A stretch of 64,000 nucleotides of DNA from Clostridioides sp. ES-S-0010-02. Lineage in GTDB: Bacteria; Bacillota; Clostridia; Peptostreptococcales; Peptostreptococcaceae. The notes beneath the pieces are model-generated. The model worked only from the letters and a program-made list of their open reading frames with translations. It was not told where the DNA came from and searched no databases. This document shows, in pieces, positions 36,589 through 45,601 of this stretch; position 1 is the stretch's first letter, and every line of letters starts with the position of its first letter. The position numbers and the translations under genes are program-made. The stretch lies in the NCBI GenBank assembly GCA_020641055.1, contig CP067345.1:4023317-4087316 (forward strand), given 5' to 3'.

Positions 36589-37521
36589 CTATATGTAATC
36601 TAATATAGATACATTAAATAACTTTCCTCCTGTTTGTAGAGAAGCTTGATAAGTTAATTCTGCAGCCTTTAATTGAACAAGTTTTTCTCCATAATCTATC
36701 TCTTCATTTTGTGATAGAACATCCTTTAACTGTATCAAACTATCATCGTTTTTTTCCTTCATAGCATCTACTGTATTTGCTTTTGTCCCATATATAGACC
36801 TAACATTTACTGTATTTTCTATTAGTTTATCCATATCTCCTAAGCAAGTTGTCGTCAATTCTTTTATAGCCGCATCAGTTGGATTTGCTAGTTTCTTTGA
36901 TATATTATTTAGCTCCTCAAATGAATCAGTCTTTGTTGGGTCAAATCCAAGACTACTCAACTTAACATTATAATCTACACTTATTCCTTGAGCTACATCC
37001 ATACTCAAAGAATCCTTTAATTTGTTAAGATTTAAACTAGAATTAAACTTTAAGCTTACTGAGCCATCAGCATTCTCTATACAATCAACAGGTGGTATAC
37101 CTGTATTTGAACCTGAAAATATATACTTACCTTCATGCGTTGCATTTAAAGCATTTGCGATTTCTTTCATTTTTTCATTAGTTGAGTTGCTGAGAGTCTT
37201 TAGCTCATCCTCTGAATATGCTCCATCACCACTTGCCACTAAATTTTTCTTTATATCTGACAACAACTTTCCAAGCTGATCTAATGAAGTATCAGTAGTC
37301 TCTAACCAATTTGCTGTATCATTACAGTTTTCAATATAAGTCTCCATAGTTTTTATTTCACTTTTTGAATTCAATATCTTTATTGCTTTATATGGATTAT
37401 CAGATAATTTATTTATTTCTTTCGTTGTATTAACTTGTCTATTAACCTTGTCTAATCTTTGTAGATTATCTTGCAATGAATTTAGATAACTACTAGACAT
37501 CATGCCTGTACTAACTCTCAT
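36589..37521 (-). CDS. flgL: Hook-filament junction protein FlgL
   Basis: The 310 residues are flagellin-like: MRVSTGMMSSSYLNSLQDNL, VNTTKEINKLSDNPYKAIKI and a C-terminal helix with LKAAELTYQASLQTGGKLFN. FlgL, also called HAP3, joins the hook to the filament together with FlgK, encoded just upstream (18-base gap). Confidence 0.94.
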   Translation of the reverse strand: MRVSTGMMSSSYLNSLQDNLQRLDKVNRQVNTTKEINKLSDNPYKAIKILNSKSEIKTMETYIENCNDTANWLETTDTSLDQLGKLLSDIKKNLVASGDGAYSEDELKTLSNSTNEKMKEIANALNATHEGKYIFSGSNTGIPPVDCIENADGSVSLKFNSSLNLNKLKDSLSMDVAQGISVDYNVKLSSLGFDPTKTDSFEELNNISKKLANPTDAAIKELTTTCLGDMDKLIENTVNVRSIYGTKANTVDAMKEKNDDSLIQLKDVLSQNEEIDYGEKLVQLKAAELTYQASLQTGGKLFNVSILDYI

Positions 37522-37539
37522 TATAAATTCCTCCTTCTG

Positions 37540-38850
37540 TTAAATTATTCCATTTATTACAACATCCAATAGTTGCACAGCTGTGGACATAACTTTTGCA
37601 CTGGCTTGATATGAACGTTGTACTTTTATAAGCTCTGTCATTTCTTCATCTAAAGATACACCTGAAACACTCATTCGTGAACTATCAATATTATTTATAA
37701 TTTTACGTTGATTCACTTCATCTTGATTTACCTTTTTAGAATCTAAACCTACTGCTTCTGCAAAAGCTTTATAGTGGTCACTTATTGTACTTACTTTTCC
37801 ACCAACTGCTCCAATATCTATTTTTTCATCTTTTAGCTTAGCAATCTTCGAAGCCTCATCAGCAGTAAGCTTTAATTCATTTGGATTACTCTTTATAGCT
37901 GGATTTACCTTTATGATATCTTCACCATCTACATTTGAAGTTATAAAAAAATCTGTTACTGTTATTCCAGCAGATGTATTATAAACATCATTTATCTGTT
38001 TAGCTAATCCATCAGATACGTCTTTTAAATCGCTTTTATATGTATCAATCTTACCATGCATTTCAAACAGCCCTTGTAAAGTTCCTGATACACCTGTTTT
38101 CCAAGTCCCATCTGGATTTTTTAGTTCATTAAGTTCTAATTTACCATCTGCAAGCATATTTTTAACATCGCCATTTTCAAGGTCTAGCTTAAAACTTAAA
38201 TCATCTAAGATTCTATCTCTTTCGTCAAGTAAATCATTTGGCGTCGAACCAGAGCCAGATATAACATCAATAGATTTATTCAAATCTTCAAGGCTCTTTA
38301 ACATGTCATTTATCTGTTTTATCTCAGAATCTATATTATCATCTATATCTCCTTTTAACTTATCAAGTTTCTTATAACTCTCACTTATTAGAGTTGCTAA
38401 ATTTGATGCATTTTCTACTACTAAACTTTTTTTGCTATCACTATTTATATCCTTTGCTAATGATTCCCATCCTTTGAAAAAATCATCTATCCCTGCAGAT
38501 ATACCATAGTCTGATGGTTCATTTATTATAGTTTCTATAGTATTATAATAATCATACTTTGAAACTGTATTACCATATTTATGAGCCTCTGCTCTAAATT
38601 GGTAATCATAAAAACTATTTCTAGCTCTTGTTACATCTGTTACATGTACACCAGTTCCTAATTGACCTCTTCCAATTGCATTGTTTAAGCTAGGCATATA
38701 CATTGGGCTATTTGTAGCAAATTCTGTTCTCTGCCTAGAATAACCTTCTGTATCTAGATTACTTATATTATGAGAAATTGTCTGTATTGCTTTTTGATGT
38801 GCATTCATGCCTGAATTAGCTGTATTTAAAATGGAAAATAATCCTGCCAT
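37540..38850 (-). CDS. flgK: Hook-associated protein FlgK
   Basis: The 436 residues start MAGLFSILNTANSGMNAHQK and contain ISHNISNLDTEGYSRQRTEF, and end with MTELIKVQRSYQASAKVMST, the FlgK N and C signatures. FlgK (HAP1) sits at the hook tip. The middle domain is short compared with enteric proteins. It follows the flgN-like gene by 17 bases. Confidence 0.95.
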   Translation of the reverse strand: MAGLFSILNTANSGMNAHQKAIQTISHNISNLDTEGYSRQRTEFATNSPMYMPSLNNAIGRGQLGTGVHVTDVTRARNSFYDYQFRAEAHKYGNTVSKYDYYNTIETIINEPSDYGISAGIDDFFKGWESLAKDINSDSKKSLVVENASNLATLISESYKKLDKLKGDIDDNIDSEIKQINDMLKSLEDLNKSIDVISGSGSTPNDLLDERDRILDDLSFKLDLENGDVKNMLADGKLELNELKNPDGTWKTGVSGTLQGLFEMHGKIDTYKSDLKDVSDGLAKQINDVYNTSAGITVTDFFITSNVDGEDIIKVNPAIKSNPNELKLTADEASKIAKLKDEKIDIGAVGGKVSTISDHYKAFAEAVGLDSKKVNQDEVNQRKIINNIDSSRMSVSGVSLDEEMTELIKVQRSYQASAKVMSTAVQLLDVVINGII

Positions 38851-38867
38851 ATTTCTCCTCCCAATAT

Positions 38868-39284
38868 CTATTTTCTAATATTTCCATAAGAATTATAAGT
38901 TGTAGTTTGTTTATCCGCTGGTTTTATAAAATTAATCATTTTTTTCGTAAAAATAAGTTCTTTCTTTATTAGAGAATCATTTGATTCTTGTTGATTTTTA
39001 GCTAAAGCAATAATGTGCTTTAAGTCTGTATATATTTCTTTTAAATATTCATCATTACTATTTTCAACAACTTCACTCATTGAAATATCACCACTAAAAA
39101 GCTGTCTTCTCTTTATCTCTATAGATGCAAGTTCTCTACTAATATCTTCTAATTTAGGATTTAATCCATTTAAATTTTCTATATCTTTTACAACTATATA
39201 ATCAAATTGTTCTTTTAATAATTCCATCATATTACTAAGTATCTTTTTTTCTTCATATATTATAACTTTTAAGTCTGTAATCAT
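38868..39284 (-). CDS. flgN: FlgN-like export chaperone
   Basis: The 138 residues are predicted helical (IIYEEKKILSNMMELLKEQF; ELASIEIKRRQLFSGDISM), with the FlgN pattern of an acidic first helix pair and IIALAKNQQESNDSLIKKEL. FlgN escorts FlgK and FlgL, the two genes downstream. The family is divergent, so synteny between flgM and flgK supports the name. Confidence 0.8.
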   Translation of the reverse strand: MITDLKVIIYEEKKILSNMMELLKEQFDYIVVKDIENLNGLNPKLEDISRELASIEIKRRQLFSGDISMSEVVENSNDEYLKEIYTDLKHIIALAKNQQESNDSLIKKELIFTKKMINFIKPADKQTTTYNSYGNIRK

Positions 39285-39288
39285 GACT

Positions 39289-39564
39289 TTATCCTCGCAT
39301 ATCCTCTATCATTTTTTTCGCAATTTCTTCTGGTTTTATTTTGTAAGTTCCACTTTCCAATGCATTTTTTATTTCATCGATTTTTTTATTTCTAATAGTC
39401 TCATCACTCATATTTGATACACTTGCCATTTCCTTTGCAAATTTAGATAGCTCTATCTTGTCTGTTTTACTAGTTTTTTGAACTTCTTCCACTTTTTTTA
39501 CACCTGATGTATTCTTTAAATAATTATTCACTACAATATTTGAACTTACATTTTTAATATCCAT
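39289..39564 (-). CDS. flgM: Anti-sigma factor FlgM
   Basis: The 91 residues end with the FlgM core: KIDEIKNALESGTYKIKPEE and IAKKMIEDMR. FlgM binds SigD and is exported when the hook is complete, freeing SigD. A sigma-D-type promoter and a ribosome site TGGAGGTG precede it, so it opens its own late transcription unit. Four bases separate it from flgN. Confidence 0.94.
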   Translation of the reverse strand: MDIKNVSSNIVVNNYLKNTSGVKKVEEVQKTSKTDKIELSKFAKEMASVSNMSDETIRNKKIDEIKNALESGTYKIKPEEIAKKMIEDMRG

Positions 39565-39599
39565 AGTTTCACCTCCAAAATTACATACTTATAATTTAG

Positions 39600-39626
39600 T
39601 TATCGCTCAGAAAATAAAAACATTTA
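39600..39626 (-). promoter_or_regulatory. Sigma-D-type promoter of flgM
   Basis: On the minus strand TAAA (39623-39626), exactly 15 bases, then AGCGATAA (39600-39607). This matches the flagellar sigma consensus in seven of eight -10 positions. Control of flgM by SigD creates a negative feedback loop. Confidence 0.82.
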
Positions 39627-39649
39627 TATGATTCAAACATATTTTAAAT

Positions 39650-39703
39650 TTTTTATAAAAATATCCCCTTAGCTAAACTCATACGGAATAGCCTAAAGGG
39701 ATA
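39650..39703 (-). terminator. Terminator between the fliN-like gene and flgM
   Basis: Arms at 39662-39675 and 39689-39703 form a long imperfect stem (TATCCC on the 5' side, GGGATA on the 3' side). A TTTTTAT run follows on the minus strand. It splits the late block into a three-gene upstream unit and the flgM-fliC unit. Confidence 0.82.
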
Positions 39704-39715
39704 CTATTTAAAATG

Positions 39716-40030
39716 CTAATTTATATCTGAATCTTCTATTTTAGATAATCTTACAGATAATTTCTCATTTGTAATAATACTTTCTCCATAAGCAAATAAT
39801 CTATCATTTGCATATATATCTAATTTTTCATCCACATTCTTATTTAGTTTTATTATAGAGCCTTCTTTTAAATCTAATATATTTTTTATTGTTTCTGTTG
39901 TGTTTCCTATAGAAACAGCTACATTTACTTTTGCATTAAAAACATTTTGATTTTCTTCTATAACACCAGTCTTTTCTTCTATTAGTTGCCCAAAATTCAA
40001 TTCATATATATCCTCTTTTTTGCTATTCAT
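39716..40030 (-). CDS. FliN-like protein (SpoA surface-presentation domain)
   Basis: The 104 residues contain one SpoA/FliN domain: VNVAVSIGNTTETIKNILDL, then KEGSIIKLNKNVDEKLDIYA and a RLSKI end. Such a domain forms the base of the motor C ring. In C. difficile another FliN normally lies beyond sigD, so this would be an accessory or second copy. It is separated from flgM by a terminator. Confidence 0.88.
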   Translation of the reverse strand: MNSKKEDIYELNFGQLIEEKTGVIEENQNVFNAKVNVAVSIGNTTETIKNILDLKEGSIIKLNKNVDEKLDIYANDRLFAYGESIITNEKLSVRLSKIEDSDIN

Positions 40031-40053
40031 AAAACTTTTCTCCTTGTATAACC

Positions 40054-40482
40054 TTATCTATACATATCTATCAACAAGCCTTGTATCATATCAACAGTAG
40101 AAACAATATCTATGTTTTCTTTTTCTTCACTAAGTAACTTACTAGTCATATCCTCAAGTTTATTGTCAACAATCTTTACATTCTTATAATACTGATGCTC
40201 CCAAAAGCTACTATTTTTATCAAGTGAATACATGTTATCTACAACAGATTTTAGGTATTCTTTTACTGCATTTTTATATATACTAATATCGCCATAGTTT
40301 TGAGTAAGTACAAGCCTCTCTCCTGCCTTTTTTACACTTTCCAGATTTCGTTTTATATCTTCCATTGAAGAAGATTGTTTTACAGAGTTTAAGCTGTCAG
40401 AAAATTTATTATTTTCCTTTGTTTTTTTCACCTCTATATTTCTACTTGGACTTATGTTTAGCTTATCTATATTTATACCCAT
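40054..40482 (-). CDS. YaaR-family (DUF327) protein
   Basis: The 142 residues match the YaaR/DUF327 pattern: an N-terminal flexible part, then GERLVLTQNYGDISIYKNAV, KEYLKSVVDNMYSL, a central KNVKIVDNKLEDMTSKLL helix and DMIQGLLIDMYR at the C terminus. Its function is unknown. The position between a lytic transglycosylase and a FliN-like protein suggests a role linked to flagella. Confidence 0.72.
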   Translation of the reverse strand: MGINIDKLNISPSRNIEVKKTKENNKFSDSLNSVKQSSSMEDIKRNLESVKKAGERLVLTQNYGDISIYKNAVKEYLKSVVDNMYSLDKNSSFWEHQYYKNVKIVDNKLEDMTSKLLSEEKENIDIVSTVDMIQGLLIDMYR

Positions 40483-40490
40483 AATAAAGC

Positions 40491-41159
40491 CTACCCTCTA
40501 TAATATTTCATAACCTTAGGAATATAATTTTGTGTTTCTTTTGGCATTTTATACAAGTCAGAAATTGATTCTACCCCTCTACTTTTCATCCTTCCAGGAC
40601 CACCATTATATGCCATCAATCCCATTTCTATGCTCCCTCCAAACATATCAATGTATTCCTTAATGTGTCTAGTTCCAGCATCTATATTCTGCTCTATATT
40701 AAAAGGGTCTGCGACACCCAAATCTCTGCAATTTTCTGGCATAAGTTGCATAAGGCCTTTAGCCCCAGCAGAAGATACAGTATTTGGATTAAAATCCGAT
40801 TCAACTTTAATTATTGCTTTTATAAGATTCGCATCTACATTATATTGTTTTGATGCTTGCTCTACAGCATTTTCAATTCTTGACTTTACATTTTTATCTT
40901 TTGTATCAACTTCTATAAATTTACCAACTGTATTATTTGCTACACTATCAAGTTCATTAAATAGTTGTTCAGAATTAGACGATAAATTATATCCATTAGA
41001 AGTTTGTTGATTGTTTTGTGATAATGCTTTTAATAAGGTCATCATAATCATATCAAATCCAGATGAATTATTATATCCACAATTACACTGATTTGTAGAA
41101 TTACTGCCAGATAATTGCGTCAATGCTAATATATTAATTAGTGAACCTATTTCATTCAA
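40491..41159 (-). CDS. Lytic transglycosylase (SLT domain) at head of late flagellar block
   Basis: The 222 residues have a C-terminal SLT lysozyme-like domain: IIKVESDFNPN with catalytic Glu120, GAKGLMQLMPENCRDLGV, then AYNGGPGRM and IPKVMKYY. The first 80 residues are low-complexity. Translation probably starts at TTG, as no in-frame ATG follows a ribosome site, while AAAGGGGAG lies 7 bases upstream of the TTG. It likely opens the wall for the flagellar rod. Confidence 0.88.
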   Translation of the reverse strand: MNEIGSLINILALTQLSGSNSTNQCNCGYNNSSGFDMIMMTLLKALSQNNQQTSNGYNLSSNSEQLFNELDSVANNTVGKFIEVDTKDKNVKSRIENAVEQASKQYNVDANLIKAIIKVESDFNPNTVSSAGAKGLMQLMPENCRDLGVADPFNIEQNIDAGTRHIKEYIDMFGGSIEMGLMAYNGGPGRMKSRGVESISDLYKMPKETQNYIPKVMKYYRG

Positions 41160-41670
41160 TATAAGACTCCCCTTTCAAAATTTTATAAACTTTAAAGTTA
41201 ACCCTCATAGAACTCTAAGTACCTGAGTTCCTATAATATGTAAAATCCTCCTTCTTATAGTTTTCTATAAAGAATCTTTTGTTATAGATATTATAAGTAT
41301 ATACCTATCAACATAAGAATCGACATAGAATGATATATTATTAATTTATTATATATTGCAAATATTTACTTTGATATACATTTTGTCATATAATATAGTC
41401 TTATCATAAACCATTTTACTAAAATAATCCCTTTCAAATTTATTAAATCTTTAAATTTGATTTTGCCATATTATGATTATCGGATAAATAAAAAAAATAT
41501 TTATACTCAAATTATTTACTAATTATTTTTTTAATTGACTACTATACCTTGTTATTAATATTTTCATTGATTGTTTTTACCCTCCAATAAATATTCAATT
41601 CTGCTTAATAATTAATTATAACATAGCTTATATTTTGACTTGAGTAGAATATATTATTTTTATATAAATA
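41160..41670. other. Long gene-free spacer, leader of the late flagellar block
   Basis: About 510 bases separate the purL terminator from the transglycosylase gene. I see a small hairpin (GAACTC at 41210-41215 with GAGTTC at 41225-41230) and an AAGGAGG at about 41250-41256 with no start codon after it. A TATAAT-like sequence lies near 41290, but no good -35 partner or sigma-D box was found. No open reading frame of interest. Confidence 0.5.
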
Positions 41671-41720
41671 AAAAAGAGATGTAATATTAAATGATTATCA
41701 TCACATTATTACATCCCTTT
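41671..41720 (-). terminator. Terminator after purL
   Basis: Arms at 41675-41686 and 41707-41719 pair over about 11 bases (GGATGTAATA with TATTACATCT). The minus strand continues into TTTTTTATT. It closes the purine operon. Confidence 0.85.
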
Positions 41721-41770
41721 AAATCTAAATATATAAAATATATTGTAATTACCAATTAATTACCAGAATC

Positions 41771-44700
41771 CTATCTAAAATACTTAACTCCAGATTCAAA
41801 TATCTTTTGGTCTTTTTCACCTATGATATTCTTAAATACTTCCTCACCAATTCTCTCAGAATGTCCCATTTTACCAAACACTCTACCATCAGCACTAGTT
41901 ATACCTTCAACAGCATAGAATGAACCATTTGGATTAAATTCAATATCATAAGTAGCTTCATTATTAAAATCAACATATTGAGTTGCTACTTGTCCATTAG
42001 CAATTAATTCTCTCATAACATCTTCACTAGCAACAAATTTACCTTCTCCATGAGAAATAGCTATATTGTGAATATCTCCAACATTAGTTTGAGCTAACCA
42101 AGGAGATTTATTAGATGAAATTCTAGTTCTAGCAATCTTAGCTTGATGACGTCCAATATTATTGTAAGTAAGTGTTGGTGCACTTTCACTTGGAACTCTT
42201 ATTTCTCCATATGGAACTAAACCTAACTTAATTAATACTTGGAATCCATTACAGATACCTAACATCAAACCATCTTTTTGAGTTAAAAACTCATTTATAG
42301 CTTCTTGAACTCTAGGGTTTCTAAATACAGTAGCTATAAATTTACCAGAACCATCTGGCTCATCACCAGCACTAAATCCTCCTGGTAACATTATTATTTG
42401 AGAAGATTTTATTTCATTCACTATTGTATCTATAGAATCTTCTATGTCTTTATAAGTTAAATTCTTAAATACTCTTATATTTGCATTAGCCCCTGCTCTT
42501 TCAAATGCTCTTGCAGAGTCATATTCACAGTTTGTTCCAGGGAATGCTGGTATAAATACTCTTGGAGTAGCTATACTTAATGATGATTTTTTAGCCTCTC
42601 CTTGTGATATATAGCTTATAGTCTCTATTTTTGATTTTACTTCTTCTGTTTTAGTTGGGAATATAGGCTCTAAAGTACTACAATGCGCTTTATATAATTC
42701 ATCTAATGAAAGTTCTTCACCTTTAATGAATATACTAGCATCTTTAACTGTACTTCCAAGCACTATGTAATTATATCCATCTAACATGCTTAAATCATCA
42801 TTTGCTAATTCAAGTACTATATTTCCATAACTAGCTTCAAATAATTTATCATCTGTATATACTTTTTCAGCTTCTTCATTAAACTTAAATCCTATTTTGT
42901 TACCAAAAGCCATTTTACTTATTGCTTCACCTACACCTGCAAATCCCAATGCATATGTTGATAAAACTTTATTTTCATGTATAAGTTCTCTTACTTTATC
43001 TAAGTTTTTCTTTAGTTCTTCAAAGTCTATAACATTATTTTCTGCTTTATTTACACATAACATTACTACTTTTGAATCTGCTTTTTTAAATTCTGGAGAT
43101 ACTACTTTTCTAGCATCTACTGTATCAACAGCAAATGAAACTAATGTTGGTGGAACTTCAATATCTTTAAATGTACCAGACATACTGTCTTTTCCACCTA
43201 TAGCAGGTATTTCAAACTTACTTTGTGCATAAAATGCTCCTAAAAGTGCTGAGAATGGTTTGCCCCATTTTTCTGGATTGTTACCAAGTTTTTCAAAGTA
43301 CTCTTGGAATGTAAGTCTTGTTGTACTGTAATTTCCTCCAATAGCAACTAATTTACATACAGATTCTACTACTGCATATAAAGCTCCATGGAATGGACTC
43401 CATTTCCCTACTTTTGGATTATATCCATAAGTCATTATTGTAGAAGTATTAGTTTCTCCACCAAGAACTGGTATCTTAGCAACCATACCTTGAGTTGGAG
43501 TGGCTTGATACTTTCCACCAAATGGCATAAGTACTGTATTTCCACCAATTGTATTATCAAACATCTCTACTAATCCTTTTTGAGAACAAACATTAAGGTC
43601 AGATAATACTTTTGTAAATTTATCTTTCATACTTGCACACTTAACATCTTTTACTATTTCATTAGAGCTAAAGAATGTGTTTTCTTCATCTACTTTAGTA
43701 ACATGGACATCAGTAGTTTGTTTCACTCCATTTGTATCTAAAAACTCTCTATTTATATCTACAATTGCTTTTCCATTCCAGAACATTCTTAAATATCCTG
43801 TATCAGTTACTGTAGCTACATGTGTAGCTTCTAAGTTTTCTTCTACTGCTAATTGTATAAATTTATCTTTATTTTCTTTTTTTATAGCTACTGCCATACG
43901 CTCTTGTGATTCTGAAATTGAAAGTTCAGTTCCATCAAGCCCATCGTATTTTTTAGGCACTAAATCTAAGTTTATGTCCAAACTATCAGCAATCTCACCT
44001 ATAGCAACACAAACTCCACCTGCTCCAAAGTCATTACATCTTTTTATCATTTGAGCAACTTCTTTATTTCTAAAGAATCTTTGTATTTTTCTTTCGTTAG
44101 GAGCATCTCCTTTTTGAACTTCTGCACTACAAGTTAATATTGATTCTTCACTATGTTCTTTAGATGAACCAGTTGCTCCTCCACAACCATCTCTTCCTGT
44201 TTTTCCTCCAAGAAGAACTATTACATCTCCTACTTCTGGTCTTTCTCTTACTACATTTTCTTTTGGTGCTGCTGCTATAACTGCACCTATTTCCATTCTT
44301 TTTGCAACAAAGTTTTCGTCATATACTTCTGCAACTTGTCCAGTTGTAAGACCTATTTGGTTCCCATATGAGCTATATCCATGAGCTGCTTCTGTAGTTA
44401 TTTTTCTTTGCATAAGCTTTCCAGGTAAAGTGTCCTCTAAAGTGGTTCTTGGGTCAGCACTTCCTGTAACACGCATTGCTTGGTAAACATAACTTCTTCC
44501 TGATAATGGGTCTCTTATAGCTCCACCTAAACAAGTAGCTGCTCCACCAAACGGCTCTATTTCAGTTGGATGGTTATGAGTTTCATTTTTAAACATTACT
44601 AAATATTTTTCCATCTTTCCATCAACTTCAACATCCACATTTATACTACATGCATTTATTTCTTCACTTTCATCTAGGTCATTTAACTTACCATTTTTCT

Positions 44701-45577
44701 TTAATTCTTTTACTGCAACTGTAGCTATATCCATTAAGCATATATCTTTATGTCTATTTACATATACATTGTCTCTTGAGTTAAGATACATTTGATATGC
44801 TTCTTTTACTATATCATTAAATTTACCATCTTCTATTTTCACATTTTCTATTTCAGTCATAAAAGTAGTATGTCTACAATGATCAGACCAATAAGTATCT
44901 AGAACTTTTATTTCTGTTATAGTTGGGTTTCTCTTTTCTGTATCTTTGAAATATTTTTGAACATGTTGTAAGTCTCCTAAAGTCATTGCTAATCCTTTGT
45001 CACTTACAAATGATTTTAATCCGTCTTCATTTAAATCTATAAATCCATCTAATATTTCAACTGCTGTTGGTATCTCAGTTTCCATTTTTAATGTTTCTGG
45101 TTTTTCTAAAGATGCTTCTCTACTATCCACTGGATTTATGCAGTAATCCTTTATTTTGCTAAATTCTTCATCAGTTATTTTACCTGATAATATATAAACC
45201 TTTGCTGTATTAATAGCAGGTCTTATACCTTGATTTACTATTTGGACACATTGAGCTGCCCAGTCACCCCTTTGGTCATATTGACCAGGTAGGAACTCTA
45301 TTGCAAATACTTTTTCTCCATTTAATTCTGGTATTTCCTCATAGTATACTACATCTAGATTTGGCTCAGAAAAGATTGTCTTTGCTGCATTTTCATAAAC
45401 ATCTTCTGATATTCCTTCTACATCATATCTATTTAATATTCTTAAATCTTCTATACTACTTATGTGCAAACTTTCCACTAAATCCTTTTTTAAAGCTTTA
45501 GCCTCAAGGTCAAAACCTTCTCTTTTTTCAACTAGTACTCTTCTAACCATTGAGTCTTTATTTCCAGTATTCAACAT
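41771..45577 (-). CDS. purL: Phosphoribosylformylglycinamidine synthase, single-chain form
   Basis: The 1268 residues combine the FGAM synthase core (DHCRHTTFMTEIENVKI, NHPTEIEPFGGAATC, GGKTGRDGCGG, IGGKDSMSG) with a C-terminal class I glutaminase (FPGTNCEYDSARAFERAG, MLGICNGFQVLIKLGL with the nucleophilic Cys, and SHGEGKF). It turns FGAR to FGAM using glutamine and ATP. The one-chain form replaces the purS-purQ-purL set of many Firmicutes. Last gene of the operon. Confidence 0.97.
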   Translation of the reverse strand: MLNTGNKDSMVRRVLVEKREGFDLEAKALKKDLVESLHISSIEDLRILNRYDVEGISEDVYENAAKTIFSEPNLDVVYYEEIPELNGEKVFAIEFLPGQYDQRGDWAAQCVQIVNQGIRPAINTAKVYILSGKITDEEFSKIKDYCINPVDSREASLEKPETLKMETEIPTAVEILDGFIDLNEDGLKSFVSDKGLAMTLGDLQHVQKYFKDTEKRNPTITEIKVLDTYWSDHCRHTTFMTEIENVKIEDGKFNDIVKEAYQMYLNSRDNVYVNRHKDICLMDIATVAVKELKKNGKLNDLDESEEINACSINVDVEVDGKMEKYLVMFKNETHNHPTEIEPFGGAATCLGGAIRDPLSGRSYVYQAMRVTGSADPRTTLEDTLPGKLMQRKITTEAAHGYSSYGNQIGLTTGQVAEVYDENFVAKRMEIGAVIAAAPKENVVRERPEVGDVIVLLGGKTGRDGCGGATGSSKEHSEESILTCSAEVQKGDAPNERKIQRFFRNKEVAQMIKRCNDFGAGGVCVAIGEIADSLDINLDLVPKKYDGLDGTELSISESQERMAVAIKKENKDKFIQLAVEENLEATHVATVTDTGYLRMFWNGKAIVDINREFLDTNGVKQTTDVHVTKVDEENTFFSSNEIVKDVKCASMKDKFTKVLSDLNVCSQKGLVEMFDNTIGGNTVLMPFGGKYQATPTQGMVAKIPVLGGETNTSTIMTYGYNPKVGKWSPFHGALYAVVESVCKLVAIGGNYSTTRLTFQEYFEKLGNNPEKWGKPFSALLGAFYAQSKFEIPAIGGKDSMSGTFKDIEVPPTLVSFAVDTVDARKVVSPEFKKADSKVVMLCVNKAENNVIDFEELKKNLDKVRELIHENKVLSTYALGFAGVGEAISKMAFGNKIGFKFNEEAEKVYTDDKLFEASYGNIVLELANDDLSMLDGYNYIVLGSTVKDASIFIKGEELSLDELYKAHCSTLEPIFPTKTEEVKSKIETISYISQGEAKKSSLSIATPRVFIPAFPGTNCEYDSARAFERAGANANIRVFKNLTYKDIEDSIDTIVNEIKSSQIIMLPGGFSAGDEPDGSGKFIATVFRNPRVQEAINEFLTQKDGLMLGICNGFQVLIKLGLVPYGEIRVPSESAPTLTYNNIGRHQAKIARTRISSNKSPWLAQTNVGDIHNIAISHGEGKFVASEDVMRELIANGQVATQYVDFNNEATYDIEFNPNGSFYAVEGITSADGRVFGKMGHSERIGEEVFKNIIGEKDQKIFESGVKYFR

Positions 45578-45601
45578 ACCTTATCCTCCATTTTAGAAAA
45601 A

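Noticed and set aside
40630-41010. A 126-codon plus-strand frame opposite the transglycosylase gene.
   Set aside because: Antisense to a well-supported SLT-domain gene, with no family resemblance.
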